Below, in pieces: positions 1 to 7,307 of a stretch of 11,794 nucleotides of DNA. The notes below the pieces were generated by a model. It made no database searches, was not told the DNA's origin, and saw nothing but the letters and a program-made list of their open reading frames with translations. This DNA is from Cephalothrix spiralis (Eukaryota > Nemertea > Palaeonemertea > Archinemertea > Cephalotrichidae), in NCBI GenBank assembly GCA_032353305.1, contig JAUCNG010366151.1:1-11794 (forward strand), in the 5' to 3' direction. Made by a program: the position numbers and the translations under genes. Numbering within the stretch: the stretch's first letter is position 1; every line of letters begins with the position of its first letter.

Positions 1-45
1 GTCACGCTAGGGGAATTCGTAAATAGCATTTAACAATTTTGAAAT

Positions 46-150
46 TAAATGCATTTCAAAGTTACCAAAAATCAAATCAGTACTATACATTGATGAATAA
101 AATCATTTATAATAAATAACATTGAACTAACATCATAAGAAGTATAAATT
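46..150 (-). repeat. Old interspersed repeat C, copy 1 (reverse orientation)
   Basis: The reverse complement of this stretch aligns with positions 5660-5765. The best-kept core is TGGTAACTTTGAAATGCATT, at one end, followed by scattered agreement through TTCAATGTTATTTATTATAA (here) and its counterpart near 5685-5703. The two copies are therefore in opposite orientation about 5.6 kb apart. No tRNA-like boxes, terminal inverted repeats or coding frame are visible, so the class of element is unknown. The match is gapped and AT-rich outside the core. Confidence 0.6.
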
Positions 151-222
151 AATATTGCACTTAATATTTATAATATTAAGGAATCGGTGATCTCTTTTCA
201 TTCAAAATGGTAGAACCGGTCC

Positions 223-628
223 TAAAGGTTGTATAGGGCGAGGTATAGGGTTGATGGGATATGAAAATTCCCAGGAAAAGCCTATACTTTAGCATAGTAG
301 TAGGGGCCTATTCCTATTAATAAACACAATTGGGTGGAATTATTGTCGATGCTGCCCCCCCTAAAAACTCCGAATTATATGGTTTAAATATAGGCAAACT
401 ATAGATTTCTGGAAAGCTTATGAAATTTGTATAGCCCAAACGCTCCCACCCAATGTGGTGGGGCAAATAATGAATGCCCGTGGCGCTACACCAATTTCAT
501 AAGCTTTCCAGAAATGTATAGTTTGTCTATATTTAAACCATATATTCGTTTTAGGAGAAACACCATCGAAATTGCTCCTCCGGCAATAATTCCACCCATT
601 GTGTATAGAAACCCTATAAACAACCTTT
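223..628. mobile_element. Fold-back (long inverted-repeat) element, about 400 bp
   Basis: The two halves are reverse complements of each other. The core arms lie at about 370-434 and 486-550, nearly perfect, and include GGAAAGCTTATGAAATT against AATTTCATAAGCTTTCC. The similarity continues outward through GGTGGAATTATTG (near 332-344) against CAATAATTCCACC (near 584-596), and through AAAGGTTGTATAGGG (near 224-238) against a one-base-bulged partner near 612-628. The left arm carries about 75 bases near 245-320 that the right arm lacks, and the right arm has a small insertion near 570-584. The loop is about 432-486. The structure suits a fold-back or MITE-like non-autonomous DNA element. A small open frame at 427-636 is simply the right arm and is not regarded as a gene. 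Confidence 0.72.
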
Positions 629-649
629 ATTACTGATAAAATGCCTATA

Positions 650-833
650 AAGTGTACCCCAATAAAATGTATGATTAAGAGCCAGATAACATCATACTGG
701 GACTCAATTATGAATATATTTTAACAATCGTAAAAAAATGCTCGAAAGAGAATTATTGTCTATCCGAATATATCGGATTTGGTGAGGATCGATTCATAAA
801 CTATAGGGAGCTACGATGATTCATCCGAAAAAC
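650..833 (+). repeat. Unit A, copy 1 (non-tRNA repeat upstream of SINE-1 copy 1)
   Basis: The segment starts with GTGTACCCCAATAAAATGTA and ends near GGGAGCTACGATGATT. It aligns with 1796-1945, which starts GTGTCCCAATAAAATGTA and ends with the same GGGAGCTACGATGATT. The middle is gapped but keeps TTTGGTG..GATCG.TTCATAA in both. In both places a SINE-1 follows downstream, so the pair may be a duplicated composite or a separate repeat. A weaker match at the 3' end is seen at 3145-3225 behind a SINE-2 head, which suggests unit A might be the body of SINE-2 elements. Confidence 0.65.
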
Positions 834-835
834 CT

Positions 836-1108
836 CTGGTTCGGTGGTTAAGTGGTAGAACGTCGGTCTTTGAATCCCGAGGTCCCGGGTTCGAGACCCG
901 GCTCGACACCACATTCCATTGGGTGGAACCTTAAAAATGCGTGGAGTGGGACGCTGTCCCTCCCTTCGTGGTAAAACCGACTTTAATCGGTATATAGAAA
1001 AAACATTAAGAGTACGGGATAGGTCTACAGGCCTAAGGGTAAATGCTCGGTAAGTGGACACTTGTGTCTATTCGAGAAGTCATCTGACGCACTATATAGA
1101 AGCAGAAG
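836..1108 (+). mobile_element. SINE-1 copy 1 (tRNA-derived SINE, internal deletion)
   Basis: This is a tRNA-derived retroposon without protein-coding capacity. The head has an A box (TGGTTAAGTGG, 845-855) and a perfect B box (GGTTCGAGACC, 888-898). The anticodon-loop region CTTTGAATCC resembles tRNA-Gln(TTG). The body follows, with CCATTGGGTGGAACC, GTGGAGTGGGAC, CTGTCCCTCCCTTCG, AATCGGTATATAGAAAA and AGGTCTACAGGCCTAAGGGT. The 3' end is ATCTGACGCACTATATAGAAGCAGAAG, a degraded GAA-type tail. Compared with copies 2, 5 and 6 it lacks about 45 bases between GGAACCTTAA and the GTGGAGTGGG block. Both deletion ends carry TTAA, which suggests a microhomology deletion. An antisense open frame over 801-1061 is an artefact of the element. 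Confidence 0.88.
845..898 (+). promoter_or_regulatory. RNA polymerase III internal promoter (A and B boxes) of SINE-1 copy 1
   Basis: The A box is TGGTTAAGTGG (845-855) and the B box is GGTTCGAGACC (888-898), which matches the GGTTCGANNCC consensus. Their separation is shorter than in copy 5 because the variable region is shortened. These are the TFIIIC contact sites in tRNA genes and tRNA-type SINEs. Whether this old copy is still transcribed cannot be told from sequence. Confidence 0.7.
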
Positions 1109-1485
1109 TTGGTGATCGATTTTAGCCGATTAAGTTTTGTAATAGTAAATTGAACTTTTGTTTACCCTATTATCACAGGCGAGAAGTTTCAGGAAATCAG
1201 AAATTATTCATGCGGCCGAATTAGCCGTCAAAACAAATGCAATTAGTATAACACTTCGATTTTGAGTTGAGAAGATAAGCCATAAATCGTGCAAACGATC
1301 CCAATGACAAATTACATTTGTCAGAAGATGGATTTGCTGACAAAAAATCATGTCTGTGCATTATTGCATTTTACTGACTCACTAGGTTGACCCATTGTAT
1401 CGGGGCACTGTGTCATTTTTGTATTCGGCAGTAATTAGATAAAATTTAGCGGGAAGTCCTAGGATAATGCTATATGCACTAATGT
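1109..1485. other. Unassigned intergenic DNA between SINE-1 copies 1 and 2
   Basis: I see no coding frame or named element here. The one structured item is a perfect 8-bp stem with a 3-base loop at 1305-1323 (TGACAAAT, then TAC, then ATTTGTCA), which is too short to assign a role. Confidence 0.5.
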
Positions 1486-1793
1486 AACTCGGTGGTGAAG
1501 TAGTCAGAGCGCTCGGACAGCAATCCAGGGGTCCCAGTCTCGACACCACTTTCCATCGGGTGGAACCTTAAGCAAGTTCCTCAGCGCTTAGCTTCCTGGG
1601 TGGCTCGGTCAGGTTAAATACGTGGAGTGGAACACTGTCCCCCCCCCCTTCGGGATTAAAATCCCACTGCTAATCGGTATATAGAAAATAGATTAGAGTA
1701 CGGGTTAGGTCTACAGGCCTAATGGTAAATGCTCAGCAAGCGGACCATTGTGTCTATTTGAGCCATTCATCTGACGCCCTATATAGAAGAAGA
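1486..1793 (+). mobile_element. SINE-1 copy 2 (near full length, divergent head)
   Basis: The body is full: CTTTCCATCGGGTGGAACC, CAAGTTCCTCAGCGC, TTCCTGGGTGGCTCGGTCAG, GTGGAGTGGAACACTGTCC, ATCCCACTGCTAATCGG, AGGTCTACAGGCCTAATGG, AGCAAGCGGACCATTGTGTC and CATCTGACGCCCTATATAGA, with a GAAGAAGA tail. A run of ten C at 1639-1648 replaces the TCCCTCCC of other copies. The head differs from copies 1, 5 and 6: the A-box region is TGGTGAAGTAGTCAGAGCGC, the anticodon region is GGACAGCAATCCAGG, and the B box is decayed to AGTCTCGACAC. It may come from a different tRNA or may simply be mutated, and it probably no longer works as a promoter. Confidence 0.86.
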
Positions 1794-1795
1794 CT

Positions 1796-1945
1796 GTGTC
1801 CCAATAAAATGTATAAAAGTTAGATGATATAATTGCCTAAAATACTCCTGAAAAAGTTTGATCTTCTGTCCCGAATAAGAAAAATTTGGTGCAGATCGTT
1901 TCATAACTAAGGGAGCTACGATGATTCTCCCGAAAAAATTATGGT
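1796..1945 (+). repeat. Unit A, copy 2
   Basis: This is the partner of 650-833, beginning directly after the tail of SINE-1 copy 2. Shared anchors are CCAATAAAATGTAT at the start, AATTTGGTG and AGATCG in the middle, and GGGAGCTACGATGATT at 1911-1926. It is followed by about 50 bases not shared with copy 1, and then by SINE-1 copy 3. An ATG-led small frame that starts at 1921 inside it is not considered real. Confidence 0.65.
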
Positions 1946-1993
1946 TTCATCCTCCCCAGCATAAATCACATTATCAATCGAAAGAATCCTCCG

Positions 1994-2266
1994 GTGCTGA
2001 GGCGCATGAGGTAGCGCGCTCGCCTTCCAATCGGAAGGTTGCAGGTTCGAGACTCCCTAGGGGTACGAACACAGACCGGATACTGGGTAGCTCGATCAGT
2101 ATAAATACGTGGAGTGTGACACTGTCCCTTCCTTCGGGGTAAACCCGACTCTAATCGGTTTAATATATAGAAAATAGATTAGAGTGCGGGGCATACGGGT
2201 AAAGGATCAAGCAAGCGGACCGCCTGTGTTTATTTCGAGAAGTCTATCTGACACCCATCATATAAG
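1994..2266 (+). mobile_element. SINE-1 copy 3 with a different tRNA head (tRNA-Gly-like)
   Basis: The head is tRNA-like but not the one found in copies 1, 5 and 6. The A-box region is GAGGCGCATGAGG (1999-2011), then GTAGCGCGCTCG, then CCTTCCAATCGG, whose loop CTTCCAA would give anticodon TCC (Gly). A B box GGTTCGAGACT follows at 2044-2054. The body from CTGGGTAGCTCGATCAG onward is clearly SINE-1: AAATACGTGGAGTG, ACACTGTCCCTTCCTTCGGGG, CTAATCGG, ATAGAAAATAGATTAGAGTG and CAAGCGGACC. The early body (CCATCGGGTGGAACC to CAAGTTCCTCAGC) is missing and replaced by about 30 unrelated bases, so the head-to-body junction lies near 2055-2085. The GAA tail is lost. Confidence 0.82.
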
Positions 2267-3044
2267 TTGAGTTGAATGCTAGTTTCCATCATCCTAAAAT
2301 TGAACTTGTAAATATTCTCAGCAGTGCATTTATGTGAAAATTAAATTGACTTTGCAACCTTGGTGAAATTTATGTAGTTCACTTGTGTGGTTGAACAGAT
2401 TTGCACCAAATTTCTTTTCTTCTATATATCAATGTGCGTATTTAGAATTTTCCTACGAAACTGCTCGTTTTTCTGATATAATGTTTCCTGCCTTGTCGCT
2501 TATGAGACTGCAGGTCGAATTTATTGGCCAACATTTTAAAATAGGGAGACACTTCAATTTTACTGCCTGAAGGTAAAATTGAGATCAAATTTATTGCCTA
2601 AATAAAATCATTCGGTTCAGTAGGTTCTTACCCCATTTGTCTACGAAAGTAATGGCTTAAAATCTTGAAGGATGATTTTATATCGTTTAGAAATGAATCA
2701 GAAATGAAGGCTGTTAAAAATCTGGTCAAGTTTTGTTCTATGTTTTTCGAATAGTATCGATAATTTGTAGTACATAACAGTATCATATCTTAATGCTAAA
2801 GGGTATAAGTTACATCAATCATAGAACGACGTCAAACTTGGCCTCCCATTCCGATCCCCTACGTTTAATATGAATACTTATCATAGTCATCTAAACTCCG
2901 GTAGTTGGTACAGTAAGAGCTAAAGTTGATTGATTCTTTGCTCAAATCAGAAGAAGCGACGTGATTGGCTAACGGTAATTCTATTAATATTCATGATATT
3001 GATCTACCTTACGAGATAAATATTACAAGCGCTCGATGGTTAGC
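2267..3044. other. Unassigned AT-rich DNA
   Basis: About 780 bases hold no recognisable gene or repeat. A perfect 10-bp hairpin lies at 2554-2582 (TCAATTTTAC, nine-base loop, GTAAAATTGA). A 61-codon frame at 2385-2570 has no recognisable domain and an AT-driven composition, and I do not call it a gene. Confidence 0.5.
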
Positions 3045-3046
3045 AT

Positions 3047-3225
3047 AGCGTCTGTGGCGCAGCTAGTTTATGCGCTACTTCGATAGAGATAATTCAAGAT
3101 CAGGTGTTCTATTCCAGCCGGATCCCTAAATATTTTCACAAAAAAATGATCGGACTGGGCCCCCCTTTCTCAATAGAAAAAAATGATCTAAATCCCTTCA
3201 TTAACAAGGGAGCTGCAATGATTTT
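3047..3225 (+). mobile_element. SINE-2 copy 1 (second tRNA-derived SINE family) with a unit A-like tail
   Basis: The head has a good A-box region TGTGGCGCAGCTAGTTTATG (from 3053) and a mutated B box TGTTCTATTCC (3105-3115, compare GGTTCGATTCC), followed by AGCCGGATCCCTAAATATTT. The same head occurs reversed at 4726-4826, sharing AAGATC, TGTTCTATT.CAGCCGGATCC and AAATATTTTCA. Downstream, about 3190-3222 (CATTAACAAGGGAGCTGCAATGATT) resembles the end of unit A (CATAACTAAGGGAGCTACGATGATT), so the full element may be head plus unit A. The single B-box change G to T lies at the otherwise invariant position and would weaken TFIIIC binding. Confidence 0.65.
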
Positions 3226-3573
3226 TGCAAGGACTTTGAATACTTGAAGTTCAATCCCACCGCCTAATTTCCTTATTAAATAGAGAGGTTGTAAATTTCT
3301 AACATACACTCAGAAATTACACTAATTGAAAATCTTCTCAATGAATTTTTGTATTTAATCAACTCGTTTGTGTGACAAGATAAAAATCAAAAAGAATGAA
3401 AAGTTTGTTTATGTAGAGTCACCATAAAAATAGTTCGATGGGGGGATTGGGGAGGGTACTCTGACCAAGGGCACCATTATCATAAACCCTTGCTCTGACT
3501 AAGTCCAACAGTTTCAAATTCGTGTTTTTACGTGAAACGTAACACATATGTTTGAAATAACGATTTTTTTCGT
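3226..3573. other. Unassigned DNA
   Basis: No gene, RNA gene or repeat partner within the window was found here. It includes a short G-rich run (GATGGGGGGATTGGGGAGGG, near 3438-3457) that stands out from the AT-rich surroundings. Confidence 0.4.
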
Positions 3574-3658
3574 ACTAAATGCATTTAAATAATAGCTACA
3601 TGTAGCTATATTATTTCCAAATCATTTAGTTCTAAATAGTGAATTTTACGTAAAATTC
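3574..3658. repeat. Two adjacent palindromes
   Basis: An imperfect palindrome at 3574-3630 is centred on AGCTACATGTAGCT, and its arms run ACTAAATG.ATTT..AATAATAGCTACA against the reverse complement. Ten bases further lies a perfect 18-bp palindrome, GAATTTTACGTAAAATTC (3641-3658). Both could extrude as hairpins. They may be the remains of a small fold-back element, but no target-site duplication is evident. Confidence 0.6.
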
Positions 3659-3866
3659 CCCTTTATTCAATATTATTTCAAGACCTTTAAGAGGGTTATT
3701 TAACGCCAGCATCATTAAGTTTGCTTAAGCGATATGTTTGGTCAAGAAATGTGAACATTTATTGTTAACTCGTCTGGACATTTTGATAAATGTGTGAAAC
3801 ACTTGTCTCAGAACCGCAAACCGTACATTAATCAGGGATCCAATTTAAAAGTGTTCAAGGGTATTC

Positions 3867-3962
3867 AATGTTCACTATTCAGAACGTTCACTATATTACT
3901 AGGATTCCATATCAACATTTTTGAGACCAGCCAAAAGTGTTCACTGATCGGGAGTGTTCACT
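3867..3962. repeat. GTTCACT short repeat cluster
   Basis: The heptamer GTTCACT occurs at 3870, 3886, 3939 and 3956, that is as two pairs with spacings of 16 and 17 bases. Flanking bases are partly shared (AATGTTCACTA with AACGTTCACTA, and AGTGTTCACTG with AGTGTTCACTG). This looks like a degenerate minisatellite. It lies within a 66-codon frame (3794-3994) that I do not consider coding. Confidence 0.5.
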
Positions 3963-4010
3963 GTACAGACATTTTCAGTGGTACTACCCTTTAGAATAAT
4001 ACACCATCAA

Positions 4011-4069
4011 GTTATGTCACATTGACAGAACCATGTCACATTGAAAAAACTGTGTCACATTGACATAAC
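4011..4069. repeat. Three tandem 19-bp units (TGTCACATTGA...)
   Basis: TGTCACATTGA begins at 4015, 4034 and 4053, giving a regular 19-base period with variable spacer. The array is capped by a perfect 9-bp inverted repeat, GTTATGTCA (4011-4019) against TGACATAAC (4061-4069). It is a mini-array, too short to be called a satellite. Its origin is unknown. Confidence 0.7.
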
Positions 4070-4588
4070 TCAATATAATCTGGCTGGTTCTCTTTTTATT
4101 TGAATGCACTGTATAATTTAATAAACGAAGCATTATTTGTTTGATTTCGCTTTTGTTTTACATAAATTTAAACTGAATACGAGTATGTCATAATCATCTG
4201 TTTTGCAGACTTATTTTGCTTTAAAATTGTGTGCTTTGATAGCAGTTAAGCTGGTCCGTTATTTTCAATCAATATAACGTTTTTTGATAAATAAGTCGCA
4301 GTGTGCCTTATAATTACGCAAAGAATAATCGAGGGCCTAAAAAATTGGGTGAATATTTTTATGTAAACAGCTGCTGAAACATTTTTGAAATTCTAACTAT
4401 TGTACGTGACAACAGTCTCCAGGCCCCTGTCTGTACAAACACTGTTGTCTTTATAATAATTGAAGCCTATAGGAAGTTTAGGAACGTAACCAGATTAGTC
4501 TATACTTTCTGAATCGATTATTACATCTATCTGCAGCTTACATTTCTGGATGATAGTGCAAAAGTAGCGGTTTTGTCATGCTCCCGGT
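4070..4588. other. Unassigned AT-rich DNA
   Basis: About 500 bases show no gene, tRNA-like box or repeat that I could match elsewhere in the window. Confidence 0.45.
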
Positions 4589-4626
4589 CATTCCGGTACC
4601 CTACGTTCATTCCGGTACCCTACGTT
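4589..4626. repeat. 19-bp exact tandem duplication
   Basis: CATTCCGGTACCCTACGTT occurs twice head to tail, at 4589-4607 and 4608-4626, without mismatch. The exactness marks it as recent compared with the other repeats here. Confidence 0.85.
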
Positions 4627-4723
4627 ATCTGAATATAATTATATTTACCTACACTCCGGCACCATATGAGCCAAATCCGACTGAATTTTCATTTTAAAAT
4701 CAATTCTTGAGATTTTTTGGGTA

Positions 4724-4830
4724 CACTGAAAATATTTGAGGATCCGGCTGCAATAGAACATGCGATCTTGGATTATATGTACTCGGTACTGTGGCAACCT
4801 CCTTGCCAGTTGCGCCACCAAGACTATCAT
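4724..4830 (-). mobile_element. SINE-2 copy 2 (tRNA-derived head, reverse strand)
   Basis: Read on the reverse strand, this begins GTCTTGGTGGCGCAACTGG (A-box region TGGCGCAACTGG, plus-strand 4806-4817). It continues to a mutated B box TGTTCTATTGC (plus-strand 4750-4760) and then CAGCCGGATCCTCAAATATT. It aligns with SINE-2 copy 1 near 3053, with 7 extra bases in the D-arm region. Both copies carry the same GTTCT instead of GTTCG in the B box, so the change was probably present in their source. Open frames of about 60 codons on both strands here are by-products of the tRNA-like head. Confidence 0.68.
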
Positions 4831-5404
4831 AACGATCGAGCAATTCTAATATTTATTAATGGGAATCAATATCACATGATAACCGTTAACCAATTGCGGC
4901 GCCTATAATCTCTGCTAGAAGTCGGCAGAAACAACTTAAGAGCTTCATTACGGATATCAGCGTACTGGCTCGGAGTGTTGTGAATGCGAATGCAATTAAG
5001 TATTTAGACACTTCCGAACATCTGATTGTCCGGTGAGCCTATGGAACAAATTGAATTGAAAATCGGTCAGGGACTGTCAGGGAATTCATCTTGGTGGTCA
5101 GGGAAATTTTCTGAAATACCAAAAAATGTCGTCCCTTACTATTAAAAACTCAAAAGTTTCCGCGCGGCTCAGACATTCTCAGTAAATCCCAGAATAATGT
5201 TTTTAACGAATATTTGAATAGATTTCAAATATCGAGGGTCACAATCACGTCGTCCAAATTTTTGATTGGATTTTTTCGTCTTTTTTCCCATGATTTGTGA
5301 ATCCTAGACCTCCCTCGCCAATATCCTATATTTTTTACAAGCAGAAAATTCTTTCTGAGTGAAAACTGTCTTGTTTTTATTTAAAATTGTAGGATTTGAT
5401 GTGC
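4831..5404. other. Unassigned DNA with three GTCAGGGA words
   Basis: No gene is seen. The octamer GTCAGGGA occurs at 5066-5073, 5076-5083 and 5097-5104, each followed by A-rich sequence (CT, ATT, AATT). It looks like a small fragment of a GTCAGGGAAT-type repeat. The rest (5105-5404) is featureless. Confidence 0.45.
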
Positions 5405-5449
5405 ATTATGATACCCATTAATCTATATTTTTGAAATGGGGATCATAAT
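5405..5449. repeat. Hairpin with 15-bp arms
   Basis: ATTATGATACCCATT (5405-5419) pairs with AATGGGGATCATAAT (5435-5449) with one mismatch and a 15-base loop. No partner elsewhere in the window was found and no function is assigned. Confidence 0.6.
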
Positions 5450-5659
5450 ATAACAATTATTAAACACGGGTCAGTACAGCTGGTGGACAGGTGGTAGAGT
5501 TAAGCACTCTTGATGAAATTCTAAACTGAAATGGTGAAATGGTAATCTCGAAATCATTTGACGACATCAAAGGTATATCATTTATAAAAGTGAAACTATG
5601 AACCTCGATATCGTTTGGCTGTAGAATTCTATTCGTAATATTTTAAAAATGATCTGCTA

Positions 5660-5765
5660 TATTTATAGTACTTATGTTATAAGTTCATTGTTGTTTATTA
5701 TAATTAATCATATTCATCGTTATTTAGTCCTATTTGATATTTGGTAACTTTGAAATGCATTTTAA
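5660..5765 (+). repeat. Old interspersed repeat C, copy 2
   Basis: This is the plus-orientation partner of 46-150. Shared anchors are TTGGTAACTTTGAAATGCAT (5741-5760) and TGTTTATTATAA (near 5691-5702), with gapped agreement between them. The boundary on the left is uncertain. Confidence 0.6.
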
Positions 5766-5950
5766 TACCGTTTCGTTGTTTCATATCTATGGGAGAAATA
5801 GCACGGTAGGTAAGCCACCTTCAGGGAATTTTGAAATTATAAGGTGGTAATCCTGATTTATTAAAGGTACAGGAGCAAATAGATTTCCCCTATACCGATG
5901 GTGCATACCTTACTCTAAGCCAGGTACATTACCTTTATTAAGCCTAGTTT

Positions 5951-6165
5951 CCTTTCCATCGGAAGGAACCTTGGGCAAAGTTCTTCGTACAGCCTCATGT
6001 GTGGCTCTGTCATGTTAAGAACGTGTCCTTCCTTTCGGGGTAAACTCCACTGCTAATCGGTATATAAAAAATAGATTCGAATGCGGGATAGGTCTACAGG
6101 CCTAAGGGTAAATACTCAGCAAGCGGACCATTGTGTCTATTTGAGCCAGTCATCTGCAGAAGAAG
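5951..6165 (+). mobile_element. SINE-1 copy 4 (5'-truncated, headless)
   Basis: Similarity to SINE-1 begins at CTTTCCATCGG, just after where the tRNA head ends in other copies, and continues through TGTGGCTCTGTCATGTTAA, CCTTTCGGGGTAAA, CACTGCTAATCGGTATATA, AGGTCTACAGGCCTAAGGG, CAGCAAGCGGACCATTGTGT and CAGTCATCTG to an AGAAGAAG tail. The GTGGAGTGGGACACTG block is shortened and the CTATATA before the tail is missing. No A or B box is present, so it cannot have its own pol III promoter. Loss of the 5' end fits incomplete reverse transcription. Confidence 0.8.
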
Positions 6166-6369
6166 TTAAATAGTATGGGAATTTTATCCATATGTAGGAT
6201 ACTTTTATAAATCCTTTACTTTTGACTGTACGTCAAACTGAGACATGAACAGACTTAGAAATAATTTTGAAATGTTTTTTCCTGTGTAAATCTTCTATCT
6301 AAATCGCCCGATGTTCATGACATCGCGGCTTCCAATTGATTGGAAAAACACCCCTAGGGAAAAATAGCA

Positions 6370-6446
6370 TGATATCGCTACACTTAGGGATAAAACTAAT
6401 GAAATATTTATGATTTAATTGAAATCATCTGACATCCCTTATGAGA
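6370..6446 (+). mobile_element. Possible degraded SINE-1 3' fragment
   Basis: CTACACTTAGGGATAAAACT followed by CATCTGACATCCCTTATGAG resembles the SINE-1 3' body (CTACAGGCCTAAGGGTAAATG ... CATCTGACGCCCTATATAG) in order and approximate spacing. Identity is low outside the CATCTGAC word, so this could be chance. It directly abuts the fold-back element that starts at 6461. Confidence 0.3.
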
Positions 6447-6460
6447 TTGACGTTAAAATG

Positions 6461-6795
6461 AATAATCTTACATTATTCATGTGCCAAATGATGTAGTGAC
6501 TATGACTGTAGGGGTGTGACATTTTTTAGCCTTATGTAATAGTTATTTCATCGTTATGTTTGGTACTCCAGGATATATTTCATGACGAGAGCCACATGCA
6601 TATTGAAATGTGCTAAATATCATTCGAGCAACGCGAGAATGATATTAAGTGCATTTCAACGCAGCATGTGGTCCGAGTCTTGAAATTTATCCTGGAGTAC
6701 CAAACTTAACGATGAAACATAAAGCTCAAAAATGTCAAAACCCCACAGTGAAATAGTCACAACATCATTTGGCAAATGAATAATGTAAGATTATT
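6461..6795. mobile_element. Long fold-back element, about 160-bp arms and 11-base loop
   Basis: The left arm (6461-6625) and right arm (6637-6795) are reverse complements over almost their whole length. Matching blocks include AATAATCTTACATTATTCAT with ATGAATAATGTAAGATTATT, GTTTGGTACTCCAGGATA with TATCCTGGAGTACCAAAC, and ATATCATTC with GAATGATAT. A few small indels and mismatches occur in the middle (near 6500-6540). The loop is GAGCAACGCGA. There is no open frame. This architecture fits a fold-back or palindromic MITE. If transcribed across, the RNA would form a long near-perfect hairpin. Confidence 0.85.
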
Positions 6796-7307
6796 ATCTT
6801 ATAAAAGAAAAGCGACGCAATTCTCGAAATTCGGGTAAGGATTTTTTTGGTTTTTTCGAGTGATTAGGTCAATATTGACAGGAATGTTTTTCAGGTTTTT
6901 TTTCGAAGGCTGATTTCTCGAAAACATTGTGCTAAAGCTATCTTAACTTTTTTTGTGGAAGAGATAATAACCCTGCTAACTACATGTAGTAGTTAAAAAG
7001 ATTTTTTTTTACAATTTTTTGTGGGAGTTACGGGGCCTCGATTATCAGGGTTTTTGTATGTTTTAGATAGGATAAACGAAACTGTGGCCTTGTGCCGTCT
7101 GTGAAAAATGGTGAAAAAACGCTATGTTAAAAAAAATGTGACATATCTAGCAAGGTGCGTATAACCCCTGCTATTTGCCGTCTGATATTAATTTGGTTTT
7201 CAGTTCATGTTATTGAATTTTTATATAGATTGTCCGTGGTCTTTTGTCTTGTTATGAGCTCAGTAAAATCAACAAATCCTCCTTGAAATATTGATAAAAA
7301 GCTCCAT
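6796..7307. other. Unassigned T-rich DNA
   Basis: This contains several T runs and two small perfect palindromes, GTCAATATTGAC (6868-6879) and ACTACATGTAGT (near 6980). No gene or repeat partner was found. Confidence 0.45.

Noticed and set aside
801-1061. 86-codon reverse-strand frame with the phrase SRTRDLGIQRPTFYHLT
   Set aside because: It is the antisense translation of the SINE-1 tRNA head and body. The same type of phrase appears from the antisense of copy 6, so it is a repeat artefact.
4011-4069. CRISPR array
   Set aside because: There are only three 11-base words with 8-base spacers, in eukaryote-like DNA, with no leader or cas genes.
4645-4908. Overlapping frames of about 60 codons on both strands
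   Set aside because: They overlap the SINE-2 head, the plus-strand one needs a TTG start, and no domain is seen.
5476-5520. Possible tRNA-like A-box sequence GGTGGACAGGTGGTAGAG
   Set aside because: No B box or T-arm follows, and there is no clear match to the other heads in the window.
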